Positions 1 through 8,087 of a DNA stretch of 64,000 bases are shown in pieces (the stretch's first letter is position 1; every line of letters begins with the position of its first letter). The notes under the pieces were generated by a model. The model made no database searches and was not told the DNA's origin. It saw nothing but the letters and a program-made list of their open reading frames with translations. The stretch lies in NCBI GenBank assembly GCA_019912315.1, contig JAIOJA010000037.1:120505-184504 (forward strand), in the 5' to 3' direction. A program made the translations under genes and the position numbers. The DNA comes from Planctomycetota bacterium (GTDB taxonomy: Bacteria; Planctomycetota; UBA8742; UBA2392).

Positions 1-1
1 A

Positions 2-436
2 GACGGCCAATTCACCCAGCGCGGCAAACACGCCATGGTCTACGACGTGCCCGAAGGCTGGTTTTCGGGTATTGACACGTCAACATTGCCAACAAAACAG
101 GACCCGCCGCCGACCAAAGTTGTGGTCCAGCACATCCTGATCAGTTGGAAGGGCAAGAACGAGCGCGTCACGCTGAAGGATGGCGACCGCACACAGCCCC
201 AGGCCGAAGCACTCCGTGATGAAGTACTGCGCAAGGCCCGCAAGAAGGGCGGTGACTGGGCGAAGCTGCAGACAGACCACAACGAAGACTCCGTGCCGGA
301 CGCCAAGTACACAGTCGAACAAGAGCGCCGCATTTTCGTGAAGCCGTTTCAAGACATGGCTCTGAGTCTCGGCAAAGGCCAGATCGACTGGTGCGAAAGC
401 GAGTTCGGCTACCACATCATCAAGCGCATCGAGTAG
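2..436 (+). CDS. Parvulin-type peptidyl-prolyl isomerase, 5' truncated
   Basis: The frame is open from the window edge, so the N-terminus is missing; an internal ATG at 35 is unlikely to be the true start. The visible part matches a PpiC/rotamase domain: a VQHILISW strand near the start, a long lysine- and arginine-rich helix, and a C-terminal GKGQIDWCESEFGYHIIKRIE-like end where the family ends in FGYHIIK. Parvulins catalyse cis-trans isomerisation of prolyl bonds and in bacteria often act on exported proteins. The HILI and FGYHIIK motifs are seen; localisation cannot be judged without the N-terminus. The gene is convergent with the NTF2-like gene that follows, 8 bases apart. Confidence 0.8.
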   Translation, partial: DGQFTQRGKHAMVYDVPEGWFSGIDTSTLPTKQDPPPTKVVVQHILISWKGKNERVTLKDGDRTQPQAEALRDEVLRKARKKGGDWAKLQTDHNEDSVPDAKYTVEQERRIFVKPFQDMALSLGKGQIDWCESEFGYHIIKRIE

Positions 437-444
437 GCCTGCGC

Positions 445-795
445 CTACGCGCCCTTTGCGATCTTCGCGATCAACGTTACGTGCGTGATCAGGTCGTCCT
501 GCACGCGGTAGATGGCGACGGCATTGCGGGTCTTGTTGTCGGAGCGCCCAATCACGGTTTCGTCGTCGATGACCCAGTCGCCGCCTGCAATGCGCTTCGT
601 GATCAGCGCGATCTGGTGCGGGTTGGCTTCGAACAGCCGTCCGTAGATTTCGCGCAGTTGCGCCACGCCTTCGCACACAAGTTTGCCCGTGCCGTCCGTG
701 ACCTTCACGTCCGGCGCGTAGGTAGCCGCGAACGCGTCAAGGTCGCACATGCTGTAGGCATCCAGCTGCTTCTGTACCACTTGCTCCGGTGTCAT
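445..795 (-). CDS. SnoaL/NTF2-like small protein
   Basis: A 116-residue protein starting MTPEQVVQKQ. The ATG at 795 is chosen because a GGAGA Shine-Dalgarno lies five bases upstream; the frame is open further upstream but overlaps the preceding gene. The pattern (N-terminal helix, YAPDVKVTDG, an IYGRLFEANP helix, then three strands ending in LITHVTLIAKI) is that of the cone-shaped NTF2-like fold, SnoaL or ketosteroid-isomerase-like group. Such proteins bind or isomerise small hydrophobic molecules, and the substrate cannot be read from sequence. It lies 19 bases downstream of the HTH regulator on the same strand and is probably cotranscribed. Confidence 0.7.
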   Translation of the reverse strand: MTPEQVVQKQLDAYSMCDLDAFAATYAPDVKVTDGTGKLVCEGVAQLREIYGRLFEANPHQIALITKRIAGGDWVIDDETVIGRSDNKTRNAVAIYRVQDDLITHVTLIAKIAKGA

Positions 796-814
796 CTCGT
801 TCTCCGTGCGCCGG

Positions 815-2278
815 TCAAATGCGGGTCTTTCGCGGACGGAAAATATCGTAGCCGGCCCCGATGCGCGCCTCAAAATACTCCACTGCCCGCTGGTGGCTCT
901 CCGCCCCCCTTGGCGACAACTCAAGCAGATTCCGATAATGCACGGCGCCAATCAACGGCATGACCCGCATGTTGCGGGATGACTCGACCAGCTTCTCGGC
1001 CTGCGCCAGTGCCTTGCGGGCCTGTGCCTTGCCGCCAAGCAGGCGCCGCGACTGGGTGTCGAAAATGCGCGCTTCCAGCTCGCTGCCCCCGGACTCGCTG
1101 AACCGCCCTTCGCCGTGCAGCGCGTCCAGGACGCGGCGTCCGTGCTCAAGAACGTAGTGCATGGTCGTATACACCTTCTCGCGCGGCACACGCCCACCCT
1201 CCAGGTAGTCAAAGGCGCGCCGCAGGTAGTCGGCATCTTCCATATACACGCCGACCATCACCAGGTTGATCGCCTTGAACTCGTTGTGACCGCCGTAATC
1301 GAAGGCTTCGTCCGGGCTCATCAGCCCCGCATACAGAAGCGCCATGGTCAGCGAATCCTGGGCCGCGCGTTGGCGCCCTTCGCCCTGAACCTGCGGGAAC
1401 CAGCGCTTCAGCAGCGCCAGCCCTTCGTACAGGCGCCCGGTTTCAACCATCAGGTTGCCGCAAAGGCAGGCCAGATGCGCCCAGGTCGGCCAGGACGTGC
1501 CTGCTTCACCGGCCAGCAGCATCGCGGCTTCTCCGAGGCGCAGCCCGTCGTCGCTTCGGCCGGCCGCGCCCAGCAGGGTCACCAGGCGGGCGGCCTCCTC
1601 CAGGTCTGGTTCTGCGGCGATCACGCCTTCGCCGAGTATGGCTCGAAAGCTCTCCTGCTGGTGCGCCAATGCGGCGTCATGATCGCCGCGCAAGTAGGCG
1701 TAGTGGGCCTTCAGGCGTGTATGGCGGCGTTCAAGTTCGGGTTCTCGGCACAGGCGCGCGACCTGCACGGCGGCACGGGCGATCTCCTCGGCGCGATCGA
1801 CGTCCATTCGCGCGAGCGCCTTTTGCAGGTCGTCCAGCAGCTTGCGGTAAACAGGCTCGGCGTGGCTGTTCATGCGGATGCGCAGGTCCTCGAAGTGCAC
1901 CAGCGCGTCGTTGAGCTGCCGCAGCACGCCCAGGTGATGCTTGCCGGTCAGGGCGCCGAGGCGCATCCGGGTCACCGCGTTCATGGCCTCGACCAGCTCC
2001 AGCAGGTCGCCCGCCATGCTGGTCGTGCCGGCGGTGATGTCGCTGGTCCAGGGCAGGCCCTCGCCTGCGAGCAGCCAGCCCGGGTTGACGCCCATGCGGG
2101 TGACCAAGGCCGCGCAGAACTCGGCTGGAATGCGCGAGCCGCCGGCGTAGCGGTGTACGTTGGTCAGCGGCGTTTCGGTACGGCGAGCGATTTCGGATAG
2201 GCTGAAGGTGCGGGTAATCGTTGTGAGTCGCTCCTGCAGCGCCTCGGGGGAGTCCTTCCGCTTGTGTGATTGCGCCAT
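815..2278 (-). CDS. HTH regulator with alpha-helical repeat C-terminus (paralogue 1)
   Basis: A 487-residue protein. Residues about 20-70 form a Cro/CI-type helix-turn-helix (LSEIARRTETPLTNVHRY, then GVNPGWLLAGEG, as in XRE-like proteins where NPxWLLxGEG is common). Residues about 90-145 are a conserved block, LLELVEAMN followed by LGALTGKHH and VLRQLNDAL. The remainder is alpha-helical and repeat-like, resembling degenerate TPRs. A GGAAGG Shine-Dalgarno six bases before the ATG fixes the start. The gene at 55059-56561 is a clear paralogue with the same three-part plan. I infer a DNA-binding protein whose helical C-terminus senses a partner or ligand. No known named family was recognised. Confidence 0.75.
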   Translation of the reverse strand: MAQSHKRKDSPEALQERLTTITRTFSLSEIARRTETPLTNVHRYAGGSRIPAEFCAALVTRMGVNPGWLLAGEGLPWTSDITAGTTSMAGDLLELVEAMNAVTRMRLGALTGKHHLGVLRQLNDALVHFEDLRIRMNSHAEPVYRKLLDDLQKALARMDVDRAEEIARAAVQVARLCREPELERRHTRLKAHYAYLRGDHDAALAHQQESFRAILGEGVIAAEPDLEEAARLVTLLGAAGRSDDGLRLGEAAMLLAGEAGTSWPTWAHLACLCGNLMVETGRLYEGLALLKRWFPQVQGEGRQRAAQDSLTMALLYAGLMSPDEAFDYGGHNEFKAINLVMVGVYMEDADYLRRAFDYLEGGRVPREKVYTTMHYVLEHGRRVLDALHGEGRFSESGGSELEARIFDTQSRRLLGGKAQARKALAQAEKLVESSRNMRVMPLIGAVHYRNLLELSPRGAESHQRAVEYFEARIGAGYDIFRPRKTRI

Positions 2279-2286
2279 CGTTAGCC

Positions 2287-2300
2287 TTCCGCATGCGGAA
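2287..2300. promoter_or_regulatory. 14-base perfect palindrome upstream of HTH regulator
   Basis: TTCCGCATGCGGAA is a perfect palindrome that overlaps the GGAAGG Shine-Dalgarno and ends eight bases before the ATG of the minus-strand HTH gene. This position suits an autoregulatory operator for that gene's product, but the second paralogue has no matching palindrome at the same place. Confidence 0.4.
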
Positions 2301-2513
2301 TAGCAAATGCGGCAGCTAGTCGCAAATGATCTTCCGGTTTCGGTATGCTTGCGCGTGTGAAACGGGGATGGTTCGGATCAACCTGACGACCCCGGTCACG
2401 CAGCGCGCCGCCGTCGGGTCTGTCCGCCGCGGTCGCTTGCCCGGCTAGACCTTCGGCGGCACCCGGGGCGGCGCGCGACAACCTTCTGGACGGGCAGTGC
2501 GGTCGCCGTCCAC

Positions 2514-2555
2514 CCAATGCAAACGCGGGCACAGCAGTGCCCGCGTTTGCATTGG
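2514..2555 (-). terminator. Perfect hairpin after the serpin pair
   Basis: An 18-bp perfect stem (2514-2531 with 2538-2555) and a six-base CAGCAG loop lie just downstream of the serpin stop codon at 2563. No U-run follows on the minus strand, so it may be an RNA-stabilising 3' end as much as an intrinsic terminator. The rest of 2301-2513 shows no gene that I can support. Confidence 0.65.
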
Positions 2556-2562
2556 TCGGTGC

Positions 2563-3798
2563 TTACCTGCTTGGGTCTTCGGGCTGGTAGACGGTGCCCA
2601 TGAACAGCACGGCACCCGTCGCGTCATCCGTAATGAAAAACAGGAATGGGCGGTCGCACGTCATTTCGAACGGCTTTGGCGGCATTCCGCCGGCGCGCAT
2701 GTCGGCAATCGTAGCGGCCGCCGCTTCGGTGCCTTCTTCATTCACGATCACCCGCGCCTCGTGAAGTACGCGACTGAGGAAGATCGGGCCCATGGAGCTT
2801 TCGCCCATGCGGGTAAAGTCGGCCTTGCCCAATTCGAAGGCGGTCTTGATGCCTGCTTCCTTCAGCACATCGTTCAGTGTCTCTTTGTACTTCATCTCAA
2901 AGCGCGGCAGCTTCAGCACGCCTTGTCGTTCCCGTGCAAGGCGCCCCCATTTGGTGACGTCTTCGGGCGTCAGTTTCTGGACCAGCGTATCCAGCGTGGC
3001 GGTATCCTTGGGAAGGACGATCAGCATGGATGACTGCTCGTCCGCGCCGTAGGGGAGTCTGGCCAGCTGGTGTCCGTCAGTCTCGCCGTACGCGATGCGG
3101 TCGGAGCGCATCATCAACTGAATCTTCTTTGTGCTGCCATCGCCGTTGTGCCAGTCGCCTTCCTTGGTGTCTTTCTTGTCAAACTTGTCCGTCCAGGCGC
3201 CTTTGAAGTAGATCGCGTTGATCAGGAACATCACCGTTGTGTCGGAGACTTCGTCGAGCATCCTGGGGATCAGTGCTTCCGTCCTGTCGCTGATCCAGCC
3301 GTTGATGGCATCAAGCGTCTTTGGGTCGCCAAAGTCGGCCACGCGCGCCTCGCTGTCGAAAGACTCGACAACCTCGTCGGCGTACTCCTGGCCTATGCTT
3401 ACGCGCGCGGGGTCGGCCCAGACCGAGTTTGCGATCTTCAGCTTCACGTCCTGGCGACTGTTGAGCTCTTTCAGCAGGGCCTTGTTCGACTTCGGCACGT
3501 CGATGCCGTCGAGATACATGGCCTTGTCCATTTCGGCGCGGGTGTCGCCGCCCGCACCCTGGCGGACCATCTGGACACAAACGGCGATGCTGGTGGGCGA
3601 AATGAAAGTGTTCTCGCCGTTCTTGTGCAGCTTCCTGAACAGGTCCACGCCGAACTTGTTGTGTGCCACGGCAAGCTCCCTGGCTTCCGGCGCAACCGCC
3701 GGTTTTTGTTTCTCTTCGCCGGCCTTCGGATTACCGCCAAATACGATGCAACCCAGCAGTGTCAGCGCGGCGACGCCCGCCAACTTTCCAGTCTTCAT
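2563..3798 (-). CDS. Serpin, exported (tandem copy 2)
   Basis: A 411-residue serpin, a suicide inhibitor of serine or cysteine proteases. The N-terminus is hydrophobic, ending LLGC at residues 14-17, so it is either Sec-exported or a lipoprotein with an imperfect lipobox. Core serpin signatures are present: NTFISPTSIAVCVQM, NAIYFKGAWTDKF, the hinge VNEEGTEAAAAT, and the C-terminal RPFLFFITDD and LFMGTVYQP. Counting from the hinge as in alpha-1-antitrypsin, with MPP matching the IPP of that protein, P1-P1' falls on Gly-Gly, with Arg at P3. The hinge is the small-residue type of inhibitory serpins. Start supported by GAGGAG five bases before the ATG. It lies 67 bases downstream of the other serpin. 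Confidence 0.93.
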   Translation of the reverse strand: MKTGKLAGVAALTLLGCIVFGGNPKAGEEKQKPAVAPEARELAVAHNKFGVDLFRKLHKNGENTFISPTSIAVCVQMVRQGAGGDTRAEMDKAMYLDGIDVPKSNKALLKELNSRQDVKLKIANSVWADPARVSIGQEYADEVVESFDSEARVADFGDPKTLDAINGWISDRTEALIPRMLDEVSDTTVMFLINAIYFKGAWTDKFDKKDTKEGDWHNGDGSTKKIQLMMRSDRIAYGETDGHQLARLPYGADEQSSMLIVLPKDTATLDTLVQKLTPEDVTKWGRLARERQGVLKLPRFEMKYKETLNDVLKEAGIKTAFELGKADFTRMGESSMGPIFLSRVLHEARVIVNEEGTEAAAATIADMRAGGMPPKPFEMTCDRPFLFFITDDATGAVLFMGTVYQPEDPSR

Positions 3799-3865
3799 AT
3801 TCGCTCCTCGTCAGGGTCTACACTAGAGACAAACGGGCCCGCCCATTGCCGCGGGAAATATCAGA

Positions 3866-5116
3866 TTATTCCAGGTCCTCGGGCTGATAGACGGTCCCAA
3901 TGAACATGATCGAGCCGGTGTGGTCGTCCGCGATCGCGAGCAGGAAAGGCTTGTCACAACGGACGCTGAAGCTGCGCGGTGGCGCGCCTTTCGACATCGT
4001 GACCACCGTGGCCGCTGCGGCGACGGTCCCCTCTTCGTTGACTTCAATGATCGCCTCGTGAATGACCTTGGAAATGTACAGCCCACGGCGATTATCGCTT
4101 TCAAAGCCGGAGAAGTCGGCCTTGCCGTTGTGGAACGCCTGCACCATGCCGAGCTTTGGCAGATCATCCTGCAGCTCCTTGCGATACTTCATCTTGAAGC
4201 GCGGCAGCTCAACGGTGCCCTTGATGCGCGTCGCGCTGTTCTTCAGCTTCTGGAACTCGGCGCTGGTCAGTCCGCTGACGATACTATCGAGTGACTTGCC
4301 TTCCTTTGGCACGATTAGCCACATATAGACTTCGGACAACGGCCCGGGCTGTTCCTTCTTGACTGCCGCGGGACCGTAGGGAAGCGCCACAATCTGCACG
4401 TCGTCGTTTTCAGCGTAGCGCAGCTCAAGTTTGCCGGATTGCATCATGCTGACTTTCTGTGTGCTGCCGTCGGCGCGAGTGAAGTCAGCCTTTTCGGTCT
4501 TTTCCTTGTCAAACTTGTAAGTCCAATCGCCCTTGAAATAGATGGCGTTGGCCAGCAGCGCGACGATTGACGGGTCGAGTTCTTTGAGCATCTCGGGAAT
4601 CTTCTGCTCGGTTTTGTCGCTGATCCAGGTGTTGATCACGTCCTTGGTTTTCGGGTCGCTGAAGCTGATCGCGTCGATCTCCGCGTCAAACTGCTTGCTC
4701 ACGTCCGTCGCGAAGTTTTTGTTCAGATTGAGATTGGCAGGGTCGGCCCAGATGGCGTTGGCGACGTTCAACTTGACGTCATCGCGCCCGGACAGGGCAT
4801 CCAGCAGCTTGCGATTGGCGTCGCCGACTTCGAGCGCGCCGACGTGCATGGTCTCGTTCATTTCGGAAAGCGTCTCGCCCTTGGCACCGCGACTGGTCAT
4901 CTGCAACGCCATGCCGATGCTGGTGGGCGACAGAAACGTGTTTTCGCCGTCCTTATGCAGGTGGCGCAGCAGATCAAAGCCGAATTCGTTGTTAGCGGCT
5001 GAAAGTTTCTTCGCCGGTTCCGGTGCAGGCACCCGATCAGCCTCCGAGGTCGCAGCCAAGGAAGCCACAACCAAAGCCGCAACCGCAAAAAGGGCAAACA
5101 CTTGTGCAATACGCAT
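3866..5116 (-). CDS. Serpin, exported (tandem copy 1)
   Basis: A 416-residue serpin with a Sec signal peptide (MRIAQVFALFAVAALVVASLA, cleavage near ATSEA). It shares the plan of its neighbour: NTFLSPTSIGMALQM, NAIYFKGDWTYKF, hinge VNEEGTVAAAAT, and DKPFLLAIADD. The reactive loop is one residue shorter than in the neighbour before the PP pair, so P1 is Gly by hinge counting or Lys by counting back from PP; either way the target differs from copy 2. The ATG at 5116 is preferred over GTG at 5119 because GGAGG stands five bases before the ATG. It is the upstream gene of a two-gene transcript. Confidence 0.93.
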   Translation of the reverse strand: MRIAQVFALFAVAALVVASLAATSEADRVPAPEPAKKLSAANNEFGFDLLRHLHKDGENTFLSPTSIGMALQMTSRGAKGETLSEMNETMHVGALEVGDANRKLLDALSGRDDVKLNVANAIWADPANLNLNKNFATDVSKQFDAEIDAISFSDPKTKDVINTWISDKTEQKIPEMLKELDPSIVALLANAIYFKGDWTYKFDKEKTEKADFTRADGSTQKVSMMQSGKLELRYAENDDVQIVALPYGPAAVKKEQPGPLSEVYMWLIVPKEGKSLDSIVSGLTSAEFQKLKNSATRIKGTVELPRFKMKYRKELQDDLPKLGMVQAFHNGKADFSGFESDNRRGLYISKVIHEAIIEVNEEGTVAAAATVVTMSKGAPPRSFSVRCDKPFLLAIADDHTGSIMFIGTVYQPEDLE

Positions 5117-5192
5117 CACGTCCTCCAGAATTAGGTCTGCATTGAGACGCGATATGCGTCGGCCGGTTCCGAAAATTGAAGGAAAGCGACGG

Positions 5193-5816
5193 CTACCAGG
5201 CGAGGACTACAACCCACTCGGCCAGCATTGCAATACCTACACACGCGTAGCCCCATGCCTCGCCTGGGTTCCCGGTCCGGATCACGCCGTCGTCGCCGGG
5301 TGTTGGTTGCCCGTGCATGTAGCGGATGGGGATGATGCGGCTGCGATCCCGGCGGTCGTACAGGGTGTCGAGGTACTCACCCTCCTGCGCGTCGTAGCCG
5401 AGGATTCCCGCGTCGTAGCTTGCAGACCAGGTGTTTCCCGCGTCGTCTGTGAGGCTCATGTTGAAGCGGTAAAACTCGCTCGGCTGCTGCATGCTGCCGG
5501 GCCTGCTGTGGAACTCATGAACCGTGATGGACTCAATGCACCCCGTGGCCACGTTGGCGTGCTTGAGGATTCCAATGTCCCGCCGGGCGACCAATGCGCC
5601 GACTGCCATCAGCCCAAGCGCCGCAAGCCATGCAAGGATTGTTACCAGCAATGCAAAAGAACCGAACCGGCCTTGGTCGAGGTACTTGACGATCGCCACG
5701 AGCAGCCCGCCCAGGAACAAGGCGACTATGCCGAAGACCCAGGGCATGCCGAACATCATCCGCATCTTGAGCAGTGGGCTCACACGCCAGATTCGACCCG
5801 CTGTCTTATCGGTCAT
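5193..5816 (-). CDS. Membrane protein of unknown function
   Basis: A 207-residue protein with two N-terminal transmembrane segments (about 24-43 and 54-77), a soluble region of about 110 residues with a beta-rich look (CIESITVHEFHSRPG, RFNMSLTDDAGNTWSASYD), and a last hydrophobic segment at the C-terminus (YACVGIAMLAEWVVVLAW). The soluble part resembles DUF3592-like domains only loosely. The start is 12 bases after the aconitase-family stop codon, so it is probably cotranscribed with that gene, although no strong Shine-Dalgarno is seen. Confidence 0.65.
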   Translation of the reverse strand: MTDKTAGRIWRVSPLLKMRMMFGMPWVFGIVALFLGGLLVAIVKYLDQGRFGSFALLVTILAWLAALGLMAVGALVARRDIGILKHANVATGCIESITVHEFHSRPGSMQQPSEFYRFNMSLTDDAGNTWSASYDAGILGYDAQEGEYLDTLYDRRDRSRIIPIRYMHGQPTPGDDGVIRTGNPGEAWGYACVGIAMLAEWVVVLAW

Positions 5817-5828
5817 GCGAATTCCAGA

Positions 5829-7811
5829 CTAGGCGGTAACCGGCACCTCTTTGAACATGCCTTCTTTGTACGCGGTGATTTTGCCGGTGAACGCGCTGGC
5901 GGCGACCGTCAACGGGCTGGCGAGATAGAGCTTGCCGGGGCCTGAGCGCCCGGGGAAGTTGCGGTTGATGGCGCTGACCGTGACTTGCTCCTTGGTCTCG
6001 CTCACGCCGGGCCCGCAGCCTATGCATGCGCCGCAGCCGGGGTTGATGATCTCGATGCCGGCCTTGGCGAACAGGGCCGGGTAGCCCATGGTCTCGGCGT
6101 AGCGCTTCACATCTTCGCTGCCGTATTGGATGAACATCTTCACGCCGTCGGCAACTTTCAGTCCCGCCCCGACGGCTTCCTTCACCACGCGCGCGTAGTA
6201 GTCGAAGTCATCAAACTTGCCGGCCGTGCATGAGCCTCCGTAGGCGATGTCGATCTTTACGCTATCCAGGTCCGCGATCAGCTTGCCGTAAGTCGGGTCG
6301 CCGGGCTCGGCCACCATGGGCTTGATGTCAGTCAGATTGATTTCGTGCACGCCGCCGTCGTAGTGCGCGCCTTCATCGGGCGCGACGGCCTTGCGGCGCA
6401 TGTCCTGGATTTCGGTGTCGGTAGCTTCGCGGCGCTTCTTCAGCCAGTCCCACAGAACGCCGTCGGCTTCGCAGATGCCGGTCTTGGCGCTGCATTCGGT
6501 GGCCATGTTTGCCAGGGTTGCGCGCTCGTCCATGCTGATCGTTGCCAGCCCGGGGCCGCCGAATTCCATCACGCGGTCGAGGGTCTCTTCGCGCTTCGCG
6601 TAGGTATCCAGAATGTGCAGCATCACGTCCTTGGCCGTCACGCCGGCCTGCATCTCGCCGACCAGGTTGAAGCGAATGCTTTCGGGTACTTGCACGAACG
6701 TGAAGCCGCTGTGGATCAGACCGGCGTACTCGGTTGCCCCAACGCCGTAGGCCAGCGCGTTGCTTGCCCCGCCCATGCAGGTGTGTGAGTCGGTGGCCTG
6801 CACGAAGTCGCCGACATCAATGAAATGCTCGCGCGCGACCTGATGGCAGATGCCGGGGCTGATGCCGTCAACGGCACTGTAGTCGCGCACGTTTGTGTGC
6901 TTCTGGAACTTGTTCTGCATGTCCACGAGTGTGCCGATCTTGTCGGCGAACTTGGCAAAACGCGCGACGCCCTTGGCGTACAGCAGGTGGTCTTCGAACA
7001 CGGCGAACTTCTCGGCATTCTTGACCTGGTAGTCCCGGCCGTACTCGTTGCCCAGGAAGTAGTGCACCTGTGCCGTCGTGAACTCGTGGCTGTAGCCCGC
7101 GTCAACGTGCACCATCACCGGGTCGCCGGGCTTCACAAAGGGGTCGCCCTGGCCTTCGACCAGGTGGCGCGCGATCAGCTTCTCGGCCATGGTCATGGGG
7201 CGTTCGGGGTTGCTGAGCTTCGGCAGGTCGAGCTTGCCCTCGGCGAGCTCTTTATTGAAGGGAAACAACCCACCGCGCTCCAGCATGATGCGCGTGACCG
7301 GGTCGTAGTCGCTGGTGAATTCCACCAGCGCAATCTCTTCGCCATTTTGCAGACGCTTGAGCTGGGCATGGTCGCCCATGACCTGGCCCAGGTTGATGTT
7401 GTTGCGCTCGTGGATCGGTGCGAAGCTGGCCGCGATCACGATGCGTATGCCGGCCCATTTCTCGGCCTGGGGGGCGGTTTCGCGGCTGCTGCCGGTACCC
7501 TTGCGCTGCCCGCTGACGATGACTTCGAAGTTGCCCTTAAGCAGAGCATCTTCCTTAAACACGCGCTCACCGTCTGCGTCGAACAGCCCGGCATAGGCGT
7601 TGCGGGCAAGTTGTGCCGGGTCGTAGTCGAAGCAGACCCAAGCCGGCGTCATGGTGTCGGTGTTAATGTCGTCCAGCAGGTCCTCGACCTTGAGGTCGGC
7701 CATCTTCAGCTCAAGCCCTTCATAGAGCTGCTTGCGGATCAGCTCGAGGTCTTTGGTCAGGAACAGGACGCGCTTGCCGGGCGTCAGCTTGATAGTTTCA
7801 GGCAGCGGCAT
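5829..7811 (-). CDS. Aconitase/isopropylmalate dehydratase-family hydro-lyase, swivel domain first
   Basis: A 660-residue [4Fe-4S] hydro-lyase. The swivel domain, usually C-terminal or a separate small subunit (LeuD), comes first: VSGQRKGTGSSRETAP at about residue 110 matches the GxGSSRExAP signature. The catalytic large-subunit domains follow: ATDSHTCMGGASNALAYGVGATE, then GGSCTAGKFDDF with the first iron-sulfur Cys, then NPGCGACIGCGPG with the other two. All three cluster ligands are visible. The order resembles AcnB without its HEAT domain. Substrate (citrate, isopropylmalate or homologue) cannot be decided. ATG 7811 is chosen because the protein begins MPLPETIKLTPGKRV there; the upstream frame is tandem-repeat sequence. 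Confidence 0.85.
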   Translation of the reverse strand: MPLPETIKLTPGKRVLFLTKDLELIRKQLYEGLELKMADLKVEDLLDDINTDTMTPAWVCFDYDPAQLARNAYAGLFDADGERVFKEDALLKGNFEVIVSGQRKGTGSSRETAPQAEKWAGIRIVIAASFAPIHERNNINLGQVMGDHAQLKRLQNGEEIALVEFTSDYDPVTRIMLERGGLFPFNKELAEGKLDLPKLSNPERPMTMAEKLIARHLVEGQGDPFVKPGDPVMVHVDAGYSHEFTTAQVHYFLGNEYGRDYQVKNAEKFAVFEDHLLYAKGVARFAKFADKIGTLVDMQNKFQKHTNVRDYSAVDGISPGICHQVAREHFIDVGDFVQATDSHTCMGGASNALAYGVGATEYAGLIHSGFTFVQVPESIRFNLVGEMQAGVTAKDVMLHILDTYAKREETLDRVMEFGGPGLATISMDERATLANMATECSAKTGICEADGVLWDWLKKRREATDTEIQDMRRKAVAPDEGAHYDGGVHEINLTDIKPMVAEPGDPTYGKLIADLDSVKIDIAYGGSCTAGKFDDFDYYARVVKEAVGAGLKVADGVKMFIQYGSEDVKRYAETMGYPALFAKAGIEIINPGCGACIGCGPGVSETKEQVTVSAINRNFPGRSGPGKLYLASPLTVAASAFTGKITAYKEGMFKEVPVTA

Positions 7812-7923
7812 GAGTTTCCTTGCGTGTTCGCGCGGGCGGCAAAACTTTGCTCGCGGGTGTTTCACCCGTAGTTGTAACGTCGGGACGCCGCCGGGGCGTC
7901 CCTCCTGGCCTTCTAATCCGGAA

Positions 7924-8016
7924 GCACAGCGGTTGCCGTGTTTCGAATCCAGGGGTACAGCGGTTGCCGTGTTTCGATTCATGGGGCACGGCGGTTGCCG
8001 TGCCCCATGAGCCCGG
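7924..8016. repeat. Three tandem 31-base repeats
   Basis: Three 31-base units start at 7924, 7955 and 7986. The first two are close to identical and share AGCGGTTGCCGTGTTTCGA; the third has GGCGGTTGCCGTGCCC. They lie between the STAS gene and the aconitase-family gene on the minus strand and read as in-frame low-quality peptide, which is why the longer aconitase start is rejected. The flanking 7812-7923 and 8017-8087 show no gene. Confidence 0.8.
7981..8008 (-). terminator. 12-bp perfect hairpin inside the third repeat
   Basis: ATGGGGCACGGC pairs perfectly with GCCGTGCCCCAT around a GGTT loop. It sits 80 bases downstream of the STAS gene stop, so it could end that transcript; there is no U-run on the minus strand. 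The other two repeat units form weaker versions of the same hairpin. Confidence 0.45.
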
Positions 8017-8087
8017 AATTGTACCAAGCGAGCGCCTCCGTTGCAGGGGATTCAGACGGATTCAGCGCGGTGTGACAGGGCGCAACT

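Noticed and set aside
2281..2532. Small minus-strand ORF between the HTH and serpin genes
   Set aside because: Its sequence is repeat- and Arg-rich, it overlaps the palindrome and hairpin, and no ribosome site or family was seen.
5829..8027. Longer aconitase start at 8027
   Set aside because: The extra 72 codons run through tandem repeats, and the domain begins at MPLPETIK (7811).
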